Source: Chloroflexota bacterium
GTDB taxonomy: Bacteria > Chloroflexota > Limnocylindria > Limnocylindrales > CSP1-4
Assembly (NCBI GenBank): GCA_030271555.1
Contig: JARXKQ010000006.1
Span: forward strand, 1-14,023
Reading direction: 5' to 3'
Length of the DNA stretch: 14,023 nucleotides
Shown one piece after another: positions 1-6,037 of this stretch (positions within the stretch are counted from its first letter, which is position 1; each line of letters opens with the position of its first letter). A model generated the notes under the pieces. It worked only from the letters and a program-made list of their open reading frames with translations. It was not told the DNA's origin and did not search any database. A program made the position numbers and the translations under genes.

Positions 1-791
1 CCCGCCGCCTTGGCACTCACCACCAGGATGAGCCCCAGCACCAGCAGCCAGCGGGCGAGACGCTGCCAGGAGGCGTCCGGCGGCGACCACAGAAGGTCGC
101 GCCGTCCAGGTCGCGTGAAGGCGCGCGCCTCCAAGGTCATGGACCGCTCTTCGACCTCGCTGATGGAGCCCAGCATCACCGGGCCCACGATGGGCACGAT
201 GCCGCGAATGCGCTTCAGAGCGCTGCCCTCCGTGTCGAGGCCACGGGCGCGTTGCGCGGCGATGATGGCCTGCGCCCGCTCGGCCATCGCCGGCACCGTC
301 TGCACTGACGCGTTGGCGACAAACGCGAGCCGCGCCGGCACACCGCGTCGCTCAAGGTCCAGCACCAGCTCGCTGGGCTTGGTCGTGAGGTAGAAGAGAG
401 TCACCGCACCTGAGATCGCGGCGATGCGGCACAGGATTTCGATGGCGAAACTCAGTCCCTCCGCGGTCGCGGTGATTGGGCCAAGACGGAAGATCACCGA
501 CTGGCCGCCGGGGTAGAAAAAGACGTTGACCAGCAGGGCGCTGATCGCGATCGGCAGGCTGAAGAGGACCGCGAACCGCAGCAGCTGACGCAGGACGCGG
601 GCCAGAGCCGCCGGTACGAGCACCAGCCCGACGACGATCAACACCGTCCAGAAGACGCCGCCCAGGATGACGGCGGCGGCCGTCGTCACCAGGGCCAAGA
701 TCAGCTTCGTTAGCGGATTGAGCCGGTGGTACGCGCTCGGGCCGGGTCGACCCAGGTAGTCGGGCAGCGCGTCGGTTGGCGCAGTTGTCAG
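1..791 (-). CDS. ecfT: ECF transporter transmembrane subunit EcfT (CbiQ family), 3' end beyond window
   Basis: This is the membrane coupling subunit of an energy-coupling-factor importer. It links the substrate-binding S subunit to two ATPases. About 263 residues are visible. Hydrophobic segments lie near residues 30-60, 70-92 and 112-137, followed by a charged cytoplasmic part carrying the two Ala-Arg motifs typical of EcfT: RARG at 181-184 and EARAF at 221-225. A last hydrophobic segment starts near 247 and the frame is open to the edge. The N-terminus (TTAPTDALPDYLGRPGPSAY) looks natural for the family, yet the frame has no ATG, GTG or TTG between the in-frame stop at 816-818 and a TTG at codon 32 inside the first membrane segment. 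The best start is the CTG at 791-789, overlapping the stop of the S gene as CTGA. The family call is firm; the start is inferred. The ATPase genes probably follow outside the window. Confidence 0.88.
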   Translation of the reverse strand, partial: MTTAPTDALPDYLGRPGPSAYHRLNPLTKLILALVTTAAAVILGGVFWTVLIVVGLVLVPAALARVLRQLLRFAVLFSLPIAISALLVNVFFYPGGQSVIFRLGPITATAEGLSFAIEILCRIAAISGAVTLFYLTTKPSELVLDLERRGVPARLAFVANASVQTVPAMAERAQAIIAAQRARGLDTEGSALKRIRGIVPIVGPVMLGSISEVEERSMTLEARAFTRPGRRDLLWSPPDASWQRLARWLLVLGLILVVSAKAA

Positions 792-1843
792 GCGCTCGCC
801 TCGCCTGTTCCGGTGTTAACGAGTCGCTCGCCCTGCGGGAAGCGCGCCTTGGTGCGGACCGCCATGGCGCCCAGGATGATGTAGACGGTCAGGAAGGTGA
901 TGAGCTTGTCCACCGGATCTGACAGCAGCCCCTGCTGGAACGTGGCCGTCTGGATGTCAGATCCCGCCTGCCGGAACGCGGCGACCAGGAAGTCGGTGCC
1001 GGCGCCGGTCACACCGCTGAAGAGGTTGGCGGAGATGGGCGCGCTGATCAGCGCCGCGATGATGCCCGTCACGACACCCGCCACGACAACGTACGCGACC
1101 GTGAGATCGCGCCGCCTGATGAGCAGGTAGAAGAAGCCGACCACGGCCGCTACGGCCAAAACGACGATGGCCCAACCCAGGACGACAAAGAGCGGATCCG
1201 TGTTGGCGGGGTTGAAGATCGTCACGCCCGCGTCGCCGTAGAAACGCGAGTAGGTGTACCAAACCATGACGCCGATGATGGCGAGGGCGATGCCGCCGCC
1301 GATGAGCAGCGTTGGCATGTCAGAGTGCGGCCGCGGACGCAACCAGCCAATCCGACTGAACAGCCCAGCCAGCAGGCCAATGACCACCGCGACGACGGCG
1401 AACGCACCACTGATGTCGCTGTGAAAAGGCGGCGGAACCGCGTAGCTCCACAGCACGTTCGACAGCAGGCCGGTCAGCGCACCCGGGATTGGCCCGGCCA
1501 CTGCACCCACGAGGATCGTGCCGATCGAGTCGAGGTAGACGGGGATCTTGAGCGCCGCGCCGACTGCCTGACCCAGGATGATGTTGAAGGCGATGGCGAT
1601 CGGCATAAGCACGAGCGTCCGCGTATCGAACTGGCTGGTGATCGAGGTGAACCGCCGGGTTTGCGAGTACTCGATCGCCGCGTATACGACGAACGCGACG
1701 ATGAACGCTGCGAGTGTCAGGTAGACCCACGACGCACTTTGGGCCACGGTATCGCCGCCGAAGTTCAATAAAACGATGCCAGCCACTGCGACCGCGACAA
1801 AGGCGATCGTCGCTCCGGCCAGACGCACGAGATTTGCGGTCAC
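788..1843 (-). CDS. Large ECF transporter S component, predicted nucleoside importer
   Basis: This is a polytopic membrane protein of 351 residues, predicted to bind the substrate and dock on EcfT. Its central part (about 75-170) and C-terminal part (about 250-335) resemble an S component: there is a glycine-rich segment around 100-130 and the ending DPVDKLITFLTVYIILGAMA, a common S-component closing helix. It is much longer than the usual 170-220 residues. Two extra membrane helices sit at the N-terminus (about 8-28 and 38-58), and about 70 residues with further helices (about 178-245) interrupt the core, giving about ten segments in all. The GTG start is supported by a GAGGAG ribosome site seven bases upstream. 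The gene lies between a nucleoside hydrolase and EcfT on the same strand. Nucleosides are therefore the likely substrate, but that is inferred from neighbours, not from a binding motif. Confidence 0.82.
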   Translation of the reverse strand: MTANLVRLAGATIAFVAVAVAGIVLLNFGGDTVAQSASWVYLTLAAFIVAFVVYAAIEYSQTRRFTSITSQFDTRTLVLMPIAIAFNIILGQAVGAALKIPVYLDSIGTILVGAVAGPIPGALTGLLSNVLWSYAVPPPFHSDISGAFAVVAVVIGLLAGLFSRIGWLRPRPHSDMPTLLIGGGIALAIIGVMVWYTYSRFYGDAGVTIFNPANTDPLFVVLGWAIVVLAVAAVVGFFYLLIRRRDLTVAYVVVAGVVTGIIAALISAPISANLFSGVTGAGTDFLVAAFRQAGSDIQTATFQQGLLSDPVDKLITFLTVYIILGAMAVRTKARFPQGERLVNTGTGEASA

Positions 1844-1849
1844 TGAACG

Positions 1850-1856
1850 CTCCTCA
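1850..1856 (-). promoter_or_regulatory. Shine-Dalgarno site of the S-component gene
   Basis: On the minus strand the sequence reads TGAGGAGC, seven bases before the GTG codon at 1843-1841. It is one of the few strong ribosome-binding sites in the window, and it decides the GTG start of the S-component gene. Confidence 0.7.
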
Positions 1857-1894
1857 TATTCCGACCCTCACCCCTACCGAACGCCAGATTGCCA

Positions 1895-2869
1895 CTACAT
1901 GATGCGCGCCGCCAGCCCCCCGACGCGCTCGACGAACCTCGCAAAGAAAGTCTCGATGTCCGCTGAGACCCCGATTTCCAGGTTTGGCGGTCGATTCCAG
2001 ACGCGCCGCCAGTCGGTCACGGTCTCGCCGCTCGTCAGCTTCCCGTCGAGCTCCACCTGGACTGCGAGTGCCTCCGTCTTTAGCAGCGCCGGGTCGAGCG
2101 CACTCGCAACCGCGAGTGGATCGTGGATGAAGGCGCCGTAGAAGCCGTCGTAACGGCTGTGGAACTCCATGTAGAACCGCAGTGCATCGTCAATGAACTG
2201 GAGAACCCGGTTGGCCTGGGGGTTGCCAGCCGTGGCGTGGAGCTGGGCGAGATGGTCGGGCATGAACTTTGCGTGCTCGGTCACGTCGAGCCCAAGAACG
2301 ACCGGCCGACCCACCCCTTCTGCCGATTCCCACGCGGACAGGACTGTCTGCATGGCTTCAGGGTCGCAGGCGGTGTTCCATTCGCTGGTCGGTGCCGTGT
2401 TGCCCGGTGAGCGGTAGGAGCCGGCCATCATCACCAGGTTCTTGAGGAGTCGTGGGAGTTGTGGCTCGCGCTCGAGCGCGACCGCGAGGTTGGTCACCGG
2501 CGCGAGGGTGATGAGCGTCACCTCACCCGGGGCGCGGCGGGCTACGTCGACGATCAGATCGGCCGAGTGGCGCGGGCTTACGGCGCGCGACGGCGGCGGC
2601 AGCGTGGCGTAGCCGATGCCCTGGGGGCCGTGCGTCTCTGGCGCGGTCATGAGCGGCCGGGTGAGTGGCACGCGGCGTCCCAGCGTCACCTCGATGTCCG
2701 GCCCGCCGGCGAGGTCCAGCAATGCAAGAGTGTTCTCAGCGACTTGTGCCGCCTCGACGTTGCCGCTCGTGCAGGTCACGCCGAGCAGCTCGGCCTCTGG
2801 CGAGGCGAGCACGTACAACAGCGCTAGGGCGTCGTCGATGCCGGTGTCGACGTCGATGATCAGCTTCAT
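1895..2869 (-). CDS. Nucleoside hydrolase (inosine/uridine-preferring IUNH family)
   Basis: The enzyme hydrolyses the N-glycosidic bond of ribonucleosides to free base and ribose, probably in the cytoplasm. The 324-residue length is normal. The N-terminus begins directly with the calcium-binding motif DVDTGIDDA (Asp6, Asp8, Asp12, Asp13; the usual Pro is Thr9), which fixes the ATG start. Other family marks are THGPQGIG at 79-86, LAPVTNLA at 122-129, the EWN..CDPEA segment at 163-172 and IHDPLA at 248-253, which holds the catalytic His249 and metal ligand Asp250. The base specificity cannot be read. It is the first gene of a minus-strand run, 51 bases upstream of the ECF S component, so uptake and cleavage are likely linked. 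Its start lies only five bases from the divergent MerB-like gene. Confidence 0.93.
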   Translation of the reverse strand: MKLIIDVDTGIDDALALLYVLASPEAELLGVTCTSGNVEAAQVAENTLALLDLAGGPDIEVTLGRRVPLTRPLMTAPETHGPQGIGYATLPPPSRAVSPRHSADLIVDVARRAPGEVTLITLAPVTNLAVALEREPQLPRLLKNLVMMAGSYRSPGNTAPTSEWNTACDPEAMQTVLSAWESAEGVGRPVVLGLDVTEHAKFMPDHLAQLHATAGNPQANRVLQFIDDALRFYMEFHSRYDGFYGAFIHDPLAVASALDPALLKTEALAVQVELDGKLTSGETVTDWRRVWNRPPNLEIGVSADIETFFARFVERVGGLAARIM

Positions 2870-2874
2870 CGTTC

Positions 2875-3585
2875 ATGCCGCAGACTACGGCCATGGCAGC
2901 ACAGACAGAGCCCACGCTTGCGCAGCGCGTCCGATTCGCGGTCTTCCAGCATTTCATCGACACTGGCGAGCCGCCGCTGGTCGAGGGACTGATGACCGAC
3001 TTCGGCCTGTCGCGCGCTGAGACAGGTGCCGTCCTGCGCGATCTGGCCGAGACGCGCGGCGTGGCCGTCGTCAAGGGCACGTCGCGCATCTTGATGGCGT
3101 GGCCGTTCAGTGCCATCGCGACGCCCTTCAGGGTCACTGCCCGCGGCCGCAACTACTACGCCAACTGCTCCTGGGACGCGATCGCCTTCCACGCGATGCT
3201 CGGCAACGAGCCGGTGCACGTCGACTCGTTTTGCCACTTCTGCGCCGCACCCATCGCCCTCGAGTTTGCCGACGGCCGCGCCACCAAAGTCGAGCCAGCG
3301 GCGACAATCGTCTATCTGGCGCTTCGCCCGACTCAATGGTGGGAGGACATCATCCTGACCTGCTCCAACACGATGGTCTTCTTCTGCTCGGCTGAGCACC
3401 GGGACGCGTCCGGCCTCGTCGACGCCGGCAATCCGGGCGCCTCGCTCACGCCCCAACAGGCGCACGACCTTGGCGTGCCGATCTATGCCGACCGGATGAA
3501 GATCGACTACGTCCGACCCGGCCGCGACGCGCTCAACGCCCACTTCGCTGCAGTGGGCCTGACCGGCCCGTACTGGCAGATCTGA
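2875..3585 (+). CDS. MerB-like protein (alkylmercury lyase family), substrate unknown
   Basis: The protein has 236 residues, near the length of organomercurial lyase MerB. Residues about 15-70 look like the winged-helix N-terminal domain of that family. The MerB core follows: YYANCSWDA places Cys98 and Asp101 with the same C-x2-D spacing as catalytic Cys96 and Asp99 of plasmid R831b MerB, and Cys163 ([11 protein letters not shown]) is the likely counterpart of Cys159. KVEPA at 138-142 matches a conserved VEPA stretch. It also carries a Cys120-x2-Cys123 pair and Cys171. The residues would allow C-Hg bond cleavage, but no merA, merR or mer transporter is present, and MerB-like proteins are common in genomes without mer operons, so the real substrate is uncertain. 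ATG 2893 (codon 7) is an alternative start. The gene is followed after one base by a purE-like gene. Confidence 0.85.
   Translation: MPQTTAMAAQTEPTLAQRVRFAVFQHFIDTGEPPLVEGLMTDFGLSRAETGAVLRDLAETRGVAVVKGTSRILMAWPFSAIATPFRVTARGRNYYANCSWDAIAFHAMLGNEPVHVDSFCHFCAAPIALEFADGRATKVEPAATIVYLALRPTQWWEDIILTCSNTMVFFCSAEHRDASGLVDAGNPGASLTPQQAHDLGVPIYADRMKIDYVRPGRDALNAHFAAVGLTGPYWQI
2882..2887 (-). promoter_or_regulatory. Possible -10 element for the nucleoside hydrolase operon
   Basis: The minus strand reads TAGTCT here, matching the TAnnnT pattern, 12 bases before the ATG at 2869. Transcription would begin only a few bases ahead of the start codon. The element lies inside the divergent MerB-like coding sequence if that gene starts at 2875. 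No clear -35 box is visible, so support is weak. Confidence 0.3.
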
Positions 3586-3586
3586 C

Positions 3587-4078
3587 GTGATGGCCGGTCA
3601 GTCGTTCGTCGCCATCATCGTTGGCAGCCGCTCCGACCTCGAGGTCGTGCAGAAGGCTGCGGACACACTCACCGCGCTGGGCGTCCAGAACGAGCTGCGC
3701 GTCATCTCCGCCCACCGCGCGCCCGACCTCCTTGAGTCGTACATCGCCGGCGCGCTGAGCCGGGGTGCCAAGGTGTTCATCTGTGCCGCCGGCCTGGCCG
3801 CGCATCTTCCCGGAGTCGTGGCGTCCAAGACGACCAACCCGGTGATCGGTTTGCCCATGCCGGGCAATCTGGCCGGCGGCCTCGACGCGCTGCTGTCGAT
3901 CGTGCAGATGCCCAAGGGCGTGCCGGTGGCGACGGTCGGCGTGGGTCAGGCGGAGAACGCGGCGCTCCTCGCAGCGCAGATGCTTGGACTGTCAGATCCC
4001 GCCATTGCCAAGGCCGTCGTCGACCACCGTGCCGCGGCCCGCAGGCAGATCGAGGACGACCCGACCAACCAGGCTTGA
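3587..4078 (+). CDS. purE: PurE-like N5-carboxyaminoimidazole ribonucleotide mutase
   Basis: PurE rearranges N5-carboxy-AIR to CAIR in purine synthesis. The 163-residue protein has the family landmarks: GSRSD at 13-17, SAHRAP at 41-46 with the catalytic-region His, AAHLPG at 71-76, TNPVIGLP at 83-90 and [20 protein letters not shown] at 98-117. The usual Gly-Ala-Gly-Gly before AAHLPG reads Ala-Ala-Gly-Leu, and the loop after VGVG is about two residues shorter than in E. coli PurE, so it may be a variant. Start choice is GTG 3587, one base after the upstream TGA, or ATG 3590; both fit. No purK is visible nearby, although PurE normally needs PurK to supply its substrate. The gene is coupled to the MerB-like gene and converges with the Gdt1 gene, with only two bases between the stops. 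Confidence 0.88.
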   Translation: MMAGQSFVAIIVGSRSDLEVVQKAADTLTALGVQNELRVISAHRAPDLLESYIAGALSRGAKVFICAAGLAAHLPGVVASKTTNPVIGLPMPGNLAGGLDALLSIVQMPKGVPVATVGVGQAENAALLAAQMLGLSDPAIAKAVVDHRAAARRQIEDDPTNQA

Positions 4079-4080
4079 GT

Positions 4081-4653
4081 TCAGATCAGACCCAGCCCCT
4101 GGGCAACGAGCAGCACTCCGAAAACCACGAACGAGCCAGCGGCAAAGATCTTGATGGCTCGTTCGGGCATCCGCGTCCCAAGGAGCGCGCCGATGGCGAT
4201 CGCGATCGCGTCCGCCAGGACCATGCCCGCGGTCGAGCCGAGCCAGGTTCCCCAGGGCTCCTCCGTCGTGGCCAGAGTGATCGTGGCGAGCATCGTCTTG
4301 TCGCCCAGCTCGGCCAGGAAGAAGGCAACGCCCACCGTCAGCAGTGCCCACCGTCCCGTCCGTTTGGCGCGACCCTCATCGCTCTCCCCAAGCTTGTCGC
4401 CACGCACCGTCCACGCGGCGAACGCAAAGAAGGCCAATCCGGCCACGAATTGGATAAGCGCCGTGGGCAAGGCCAGCGCAAATGCCGCACCCAGCAGGAC
4501 CGATCCCGCGTGCACCAGAAGGGTCGCCACGGTCACGGCGGCGAGGACCGTCACAGCCTTGTAGCGCGCGGCAAAGGCGAGCGCCATAAGCTGGCTCTTG
4601 TCGCCCAGCTCGGCGAGGAGAATGACTCCGAACGAGAGGAAGAACGCGTTCAT
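4081..4653 (-). CDS. Gdt1/TMEM165 (UPF0016) family cation exporter
   Basis: This is an integral membrane protein of 190 residues with about six helices in two homologous halves. Each half carries the diagnostic motif: AELGDKS at 14-20 and AELGDKT at 114-120. The acidic residues of these motifs form the cation path in family members that export Mn2+ or exchange Ca2+/Mn2+ for protons. A charged cytoplasmic linker (about 84-103) separates the halves. The frame is open further upstream, but ATG 4653 immediately before the first helix is the natural start; a longer version would add an Arg/Ser-rich stretch unlike the family and overlap the divergent gene. Manganese export is the likely role, judged from bacterial relatives. 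There is no room upstream for a manganese riboswitch: only 31 bases separate it from the divergent start at 4685. Confidence 0.9.
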   Translation of the reverse strand: MNAFFLSFGVILLAELGDKSQLMALAFAARYKAVTVLAAVTVATLLVHAGSVLLGAAFALALPTALIQFVAGLAFFAFAAWTVRGDKLGESDEGRAKRTGRWALLTVGVAFFLAELGDKTMLATITLATTEEPWGTWLGSTAGMVLADAIAIAIGALLGTRMPERAIKIFAAGSFVVFGVLLVAQGLGLI

Positions 4654-4672
4654 TCGATTTCCATGCGCTACA

Positions 4673-4678
4673 TAGACT
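4673..4678 (+). promoter_or_regulatory. -10 element TAGACT, probably a leaderless promoter
   Basis: TAGACT lies six bases before the ATG at 4685, so transcription would start at or next to the start codon. The same hexamer stands nine bases before the flavin reductase ATG at 13496. There is no Shine-Dalgarno sequence in the gap. A clear -35 box is not visible. Confidence 0.5.
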
Positions 4679-4684
4679 CGCGCA

Positions 4685-5062
4685 ATGGATCTGGATCGGC
4701 AGGAACTGCCACCGCCGCGCGCCAATGAACCGCCGCAACGCGTGCCCGAGCTCCACCCCCCGCTGCTGGGCGACTGGTTCATCTACCTCTCGGTCATCGT
4801 CCTGTTCTGTGGCGTCATCGGCATCACGGCGCTGGAAGTGGGCAATCCGCTCCGGTCGCCCATCGTGAGCTTCCCAGCCATCCTTGGCGCCGCGCTCCTC
4901 GCGTTTGTGAGTGCAGACGCGGCCGTCCGAACCTGGCGCTCGGCCTTCGCCTGGCTGCCCATCTCGCGCACCCGCGCAGCGCAGCGCGCGGTGTGGACGG
5001 TCGTCCTCGCGTGCATTGCGCTGGGCAGCGTTGGGCTGATCGCGTACCTGGTGGTCGGGTGA
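4685..5062 (+). CDS. Small three-helix membrane protein of unknown function
   Basis: I do not recognise a family for this 125-residue protein. A proline-rich, charged N-terminal tail (1-28) precedes three hydrophobic segments at about 31-51, 59-80 and 103-124, so the tail is probably cytoplasmic. An Arg-containing stretch (RTWRSAFAWLPISRTRAAQR, about 82-101) links helices two and three. It begins six bases after a TAGACT element and ends in a GTGA overlap with the NUDIX hydrolase gene, so the two are very probably co-translated. The coding call is supported by the start context, the membrane pattern and the coupling rather than by homology. Confidence 0.75.
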   Translation: MDLDRQELPPPRANEPPQRVPELHPPLLGDWFIYLSVIVLFCGVIGITALEVGNPLRSPIVSFPAILGAALLAFVSADAAVRTWRSAFAWLPISRTRAAQRAVWTVVLACIALGSVGLIAYLVVG

Positions 5063-5661
5063 CCCTGCCCGGGCCGCCCGGCGTCCCGCCGTGGCTTGCC
5101 GCGCTCCTCAACTACTGCTCGCGCTGCGGCGCGCCACTGGCACACGGGCCCATCCCCAACGAAACCCGGGACCGGCTCGCGTGCCAAAACTGCGGCTTCA
5201 TCGCCTACGTGAACCCGCGCCTCGTCGTCAGCACCCTGCCGGTCACCCCCGACGGCCGCCTCGTCCTGATTCGTCGTGGCATCGAGCCCGGCTACGGCCT
5301 TTGGGCGCAGCCGGGCGGCTTCCTGGAGATCGACGAGACGGCCCACGAAGGCGCCATCCGCGAAACGCTCGAGGAGACGGGCTACGAGGTGGAGCCAACA
5401 GATGTGGTCGGCGTCTACACGCGGCCGCAGGCAGCCGTCGTTGTGATTGCCTGGGCAGCGCGGGTAGTCGGTGGCCAGCCCGCCACCTCGGAAGAGACGC
5501 TGGAAGTCAGGGCCTACGCGCCGGACGAGATCCCGTGGGCGGAACTTGCCTTCGCCACGACGACCTGGGCAATCCGCGATTGGGTCCGACTAAGACACCC
5601 GACTGTGGGCCATCCACCGGCGACCGACGACCACGCCAGATGGCCGGGAGGGTCCGCCTAG
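5059..5661 (+). CDS. NUDIX hydrolase with N-terminal zinc ribbon
   Basis: NUDIX enzymes cleave nucleoside diphosphates linked to another group, such as ADP-ribose, NADH or dNTPs. This 200-residue protein begins with a four-cysteine zinc ribbon (Cys20-x2-Cys23 and Cys42-x2-Cys45), as in NudC-like and related zinc-ribbon NUDIX proteins. The complete NUDIX box spans 87-109: Gly87, Glu93, Arg101-Glu102, Glu105-Glu106 and Gly108 all fit Gx5Ex7REUxEExGU. The frame is open upstream of the GTG at 5059, but that codon overlaps the preceding stop as GTGA and leaves a sensible N-terminus, so I take it as the start. Substrate cannot be assigned; I do not see the SQPWPFPxS motif of NADH pyrophosphatase. 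The stop codon overlaps that of the convergent gene at 5658. Confidence 0.9.
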   Translation: MTLPGPPGVPPWLAALLNYCSRCGAPLAHGPIPNETRDRLACQNCGFIAYVNPRLVVSTLPVTPDGRLVLIRRGIEPGYGLWAQPGGFLEIDETAHEGAIRETLEETGYEVEPTDVVGVYTRPQAAVVVIAWAARVVGGQPATSEETLEVRAYAPDEIPWAELAFATTTWAIRDWVRLRHPTVGHPPATDDHARWPGGSA

Positions 5662-5954
5662 AGAGTCGCGATGTTGCTGAAGCCGCCGACGAGACCGGCC
5701 GCGACTCCGAATGTCAGCAACACCATCGCCATTCGCCTGCGCTTAGGCGCGAGAAACACCGCGAGCACCGCGGCGAAGGCGACGGTCGCCAGCTTGGCCA
5801 GAGTCACACCCGGAACGCCGGTTTCCTCGAAGAGCGTCACCACGATCGGGTTGGCCTCGGCCCCCAGGCCGTGGCGCGCGATCATGACCAGGAACGACGC
5901 CCAATCGAAAACGTGAGCCAGCGCGAGAACGCCGAGGGCAAGGGGCAGCGGCAT
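5658..5954 (-). CDS. Small membrane protein, DUF5658-like
   Basis: The product has 98 residues and three to four hydrophobic segments (about 3-24, 50-68 and 73-92). The pattern of an Asp in the first helix (Asp17), an EANPI motif (33-37) in the loop and a Lys at the start of the next helix (LAKLATV, 52-58) resembles small membrane proteins of the DUF5658 type. That match is from memory and uncertain. Two ends support it as real: the ATG is preceded by a cluster of palindromes, and its TAG stop shares the tetramer CTAG with the stop of the convergent NUDIX gene. No function can be given. A stretch of 83 bases separates it from the aldehyde dehydrogenase upstream, so it may have its own promoter. 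Confidence 0.68.
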   Translation of the reverse strand: MPLPLALGVLALAHVFDWASFLVMIARHGLGAEANPIVVTLFEETGVPGVTLAKLATVAFAAVLAVFLAPKRRRMAMVLLTFGVAAGLVGGFSNIATL

Positions 5955-5992
5955 AGGACTATGGTCCTAGTTGGGTACTAGTACTGTCTAGG
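5954..5992. promoter_or_regulatory. Cluster of palindromes with three phased CTAG sites (candidate operator)
   Basis: The region just upstream of the small membrane protein gene holds TAGGAC-4-GTCCTA (5954-5969) touching the start codon, a perfect GTACTAGTAC palindrome (5975-5984) and flanking CCTAG/CTAGG halves (5966-5970 and 5988-5992). CTAG occurs at 5967, 5978 and 5988, spaced 11 and 10 bases, about one helical turn. On the minus strand ACTAGTACC and ACTAGGACC form a direct repeat with period 11. The likely role is an operator for a dimeric repressor controlling the minus-strand gene at 5954; this is inferred. Confidence 0.5.
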
Positions 5993-6008
5993 GGTCGGGG
6001 CCTCTCTT

Positions 6009-6026
6009 CGGTGCGCAGCAGCACCG
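6009..6026 (-). terminator. Hairpin downstream of the aldehyde dehydrogenase, possible terminator
   Basis: CGGTGC and GCACCG form a six-pair GC-rich stem with a six-base loop, 11 bases after the aldehyde dehydrogenase stop. No T tract follows on the minus strand, so intrinsic termination would be weak. The position between two genes, next to the palindrome cluster, is the main support. Confidence 0.3.
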
Positions 6027-6037
6027 CGGCCAAGAAT

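Noticed and set aside
10..393. Plus-strand open frame at the left edge
   Set aside because: The minus strand encodes EcfT with both Ala-Arg motifs across this region; the plus-strand product is a Ser/Arg-rich shadow.
2866..3543. Long open frame on the minus strand opposite the MerB-like gene
   Set aside because: It is antisense to a recognisable protein, has a low-complexity Arg/Gly/Asp composition and no family features; such frames are expected at this GC content.
2875..4078. Mercury resistance (mer) operon
   Set aside because: No MerR, MerA, MerT or MerP features are near; the only link is the MerB-like protein.
4654..4684. Manganese (yybP-ykoY) riboswitch expected before a Gdt1-type exporter
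   Set aside because: Only 31 bases separate the two divergent starts, far too short for that riboswitch, and no matching helix is visible.
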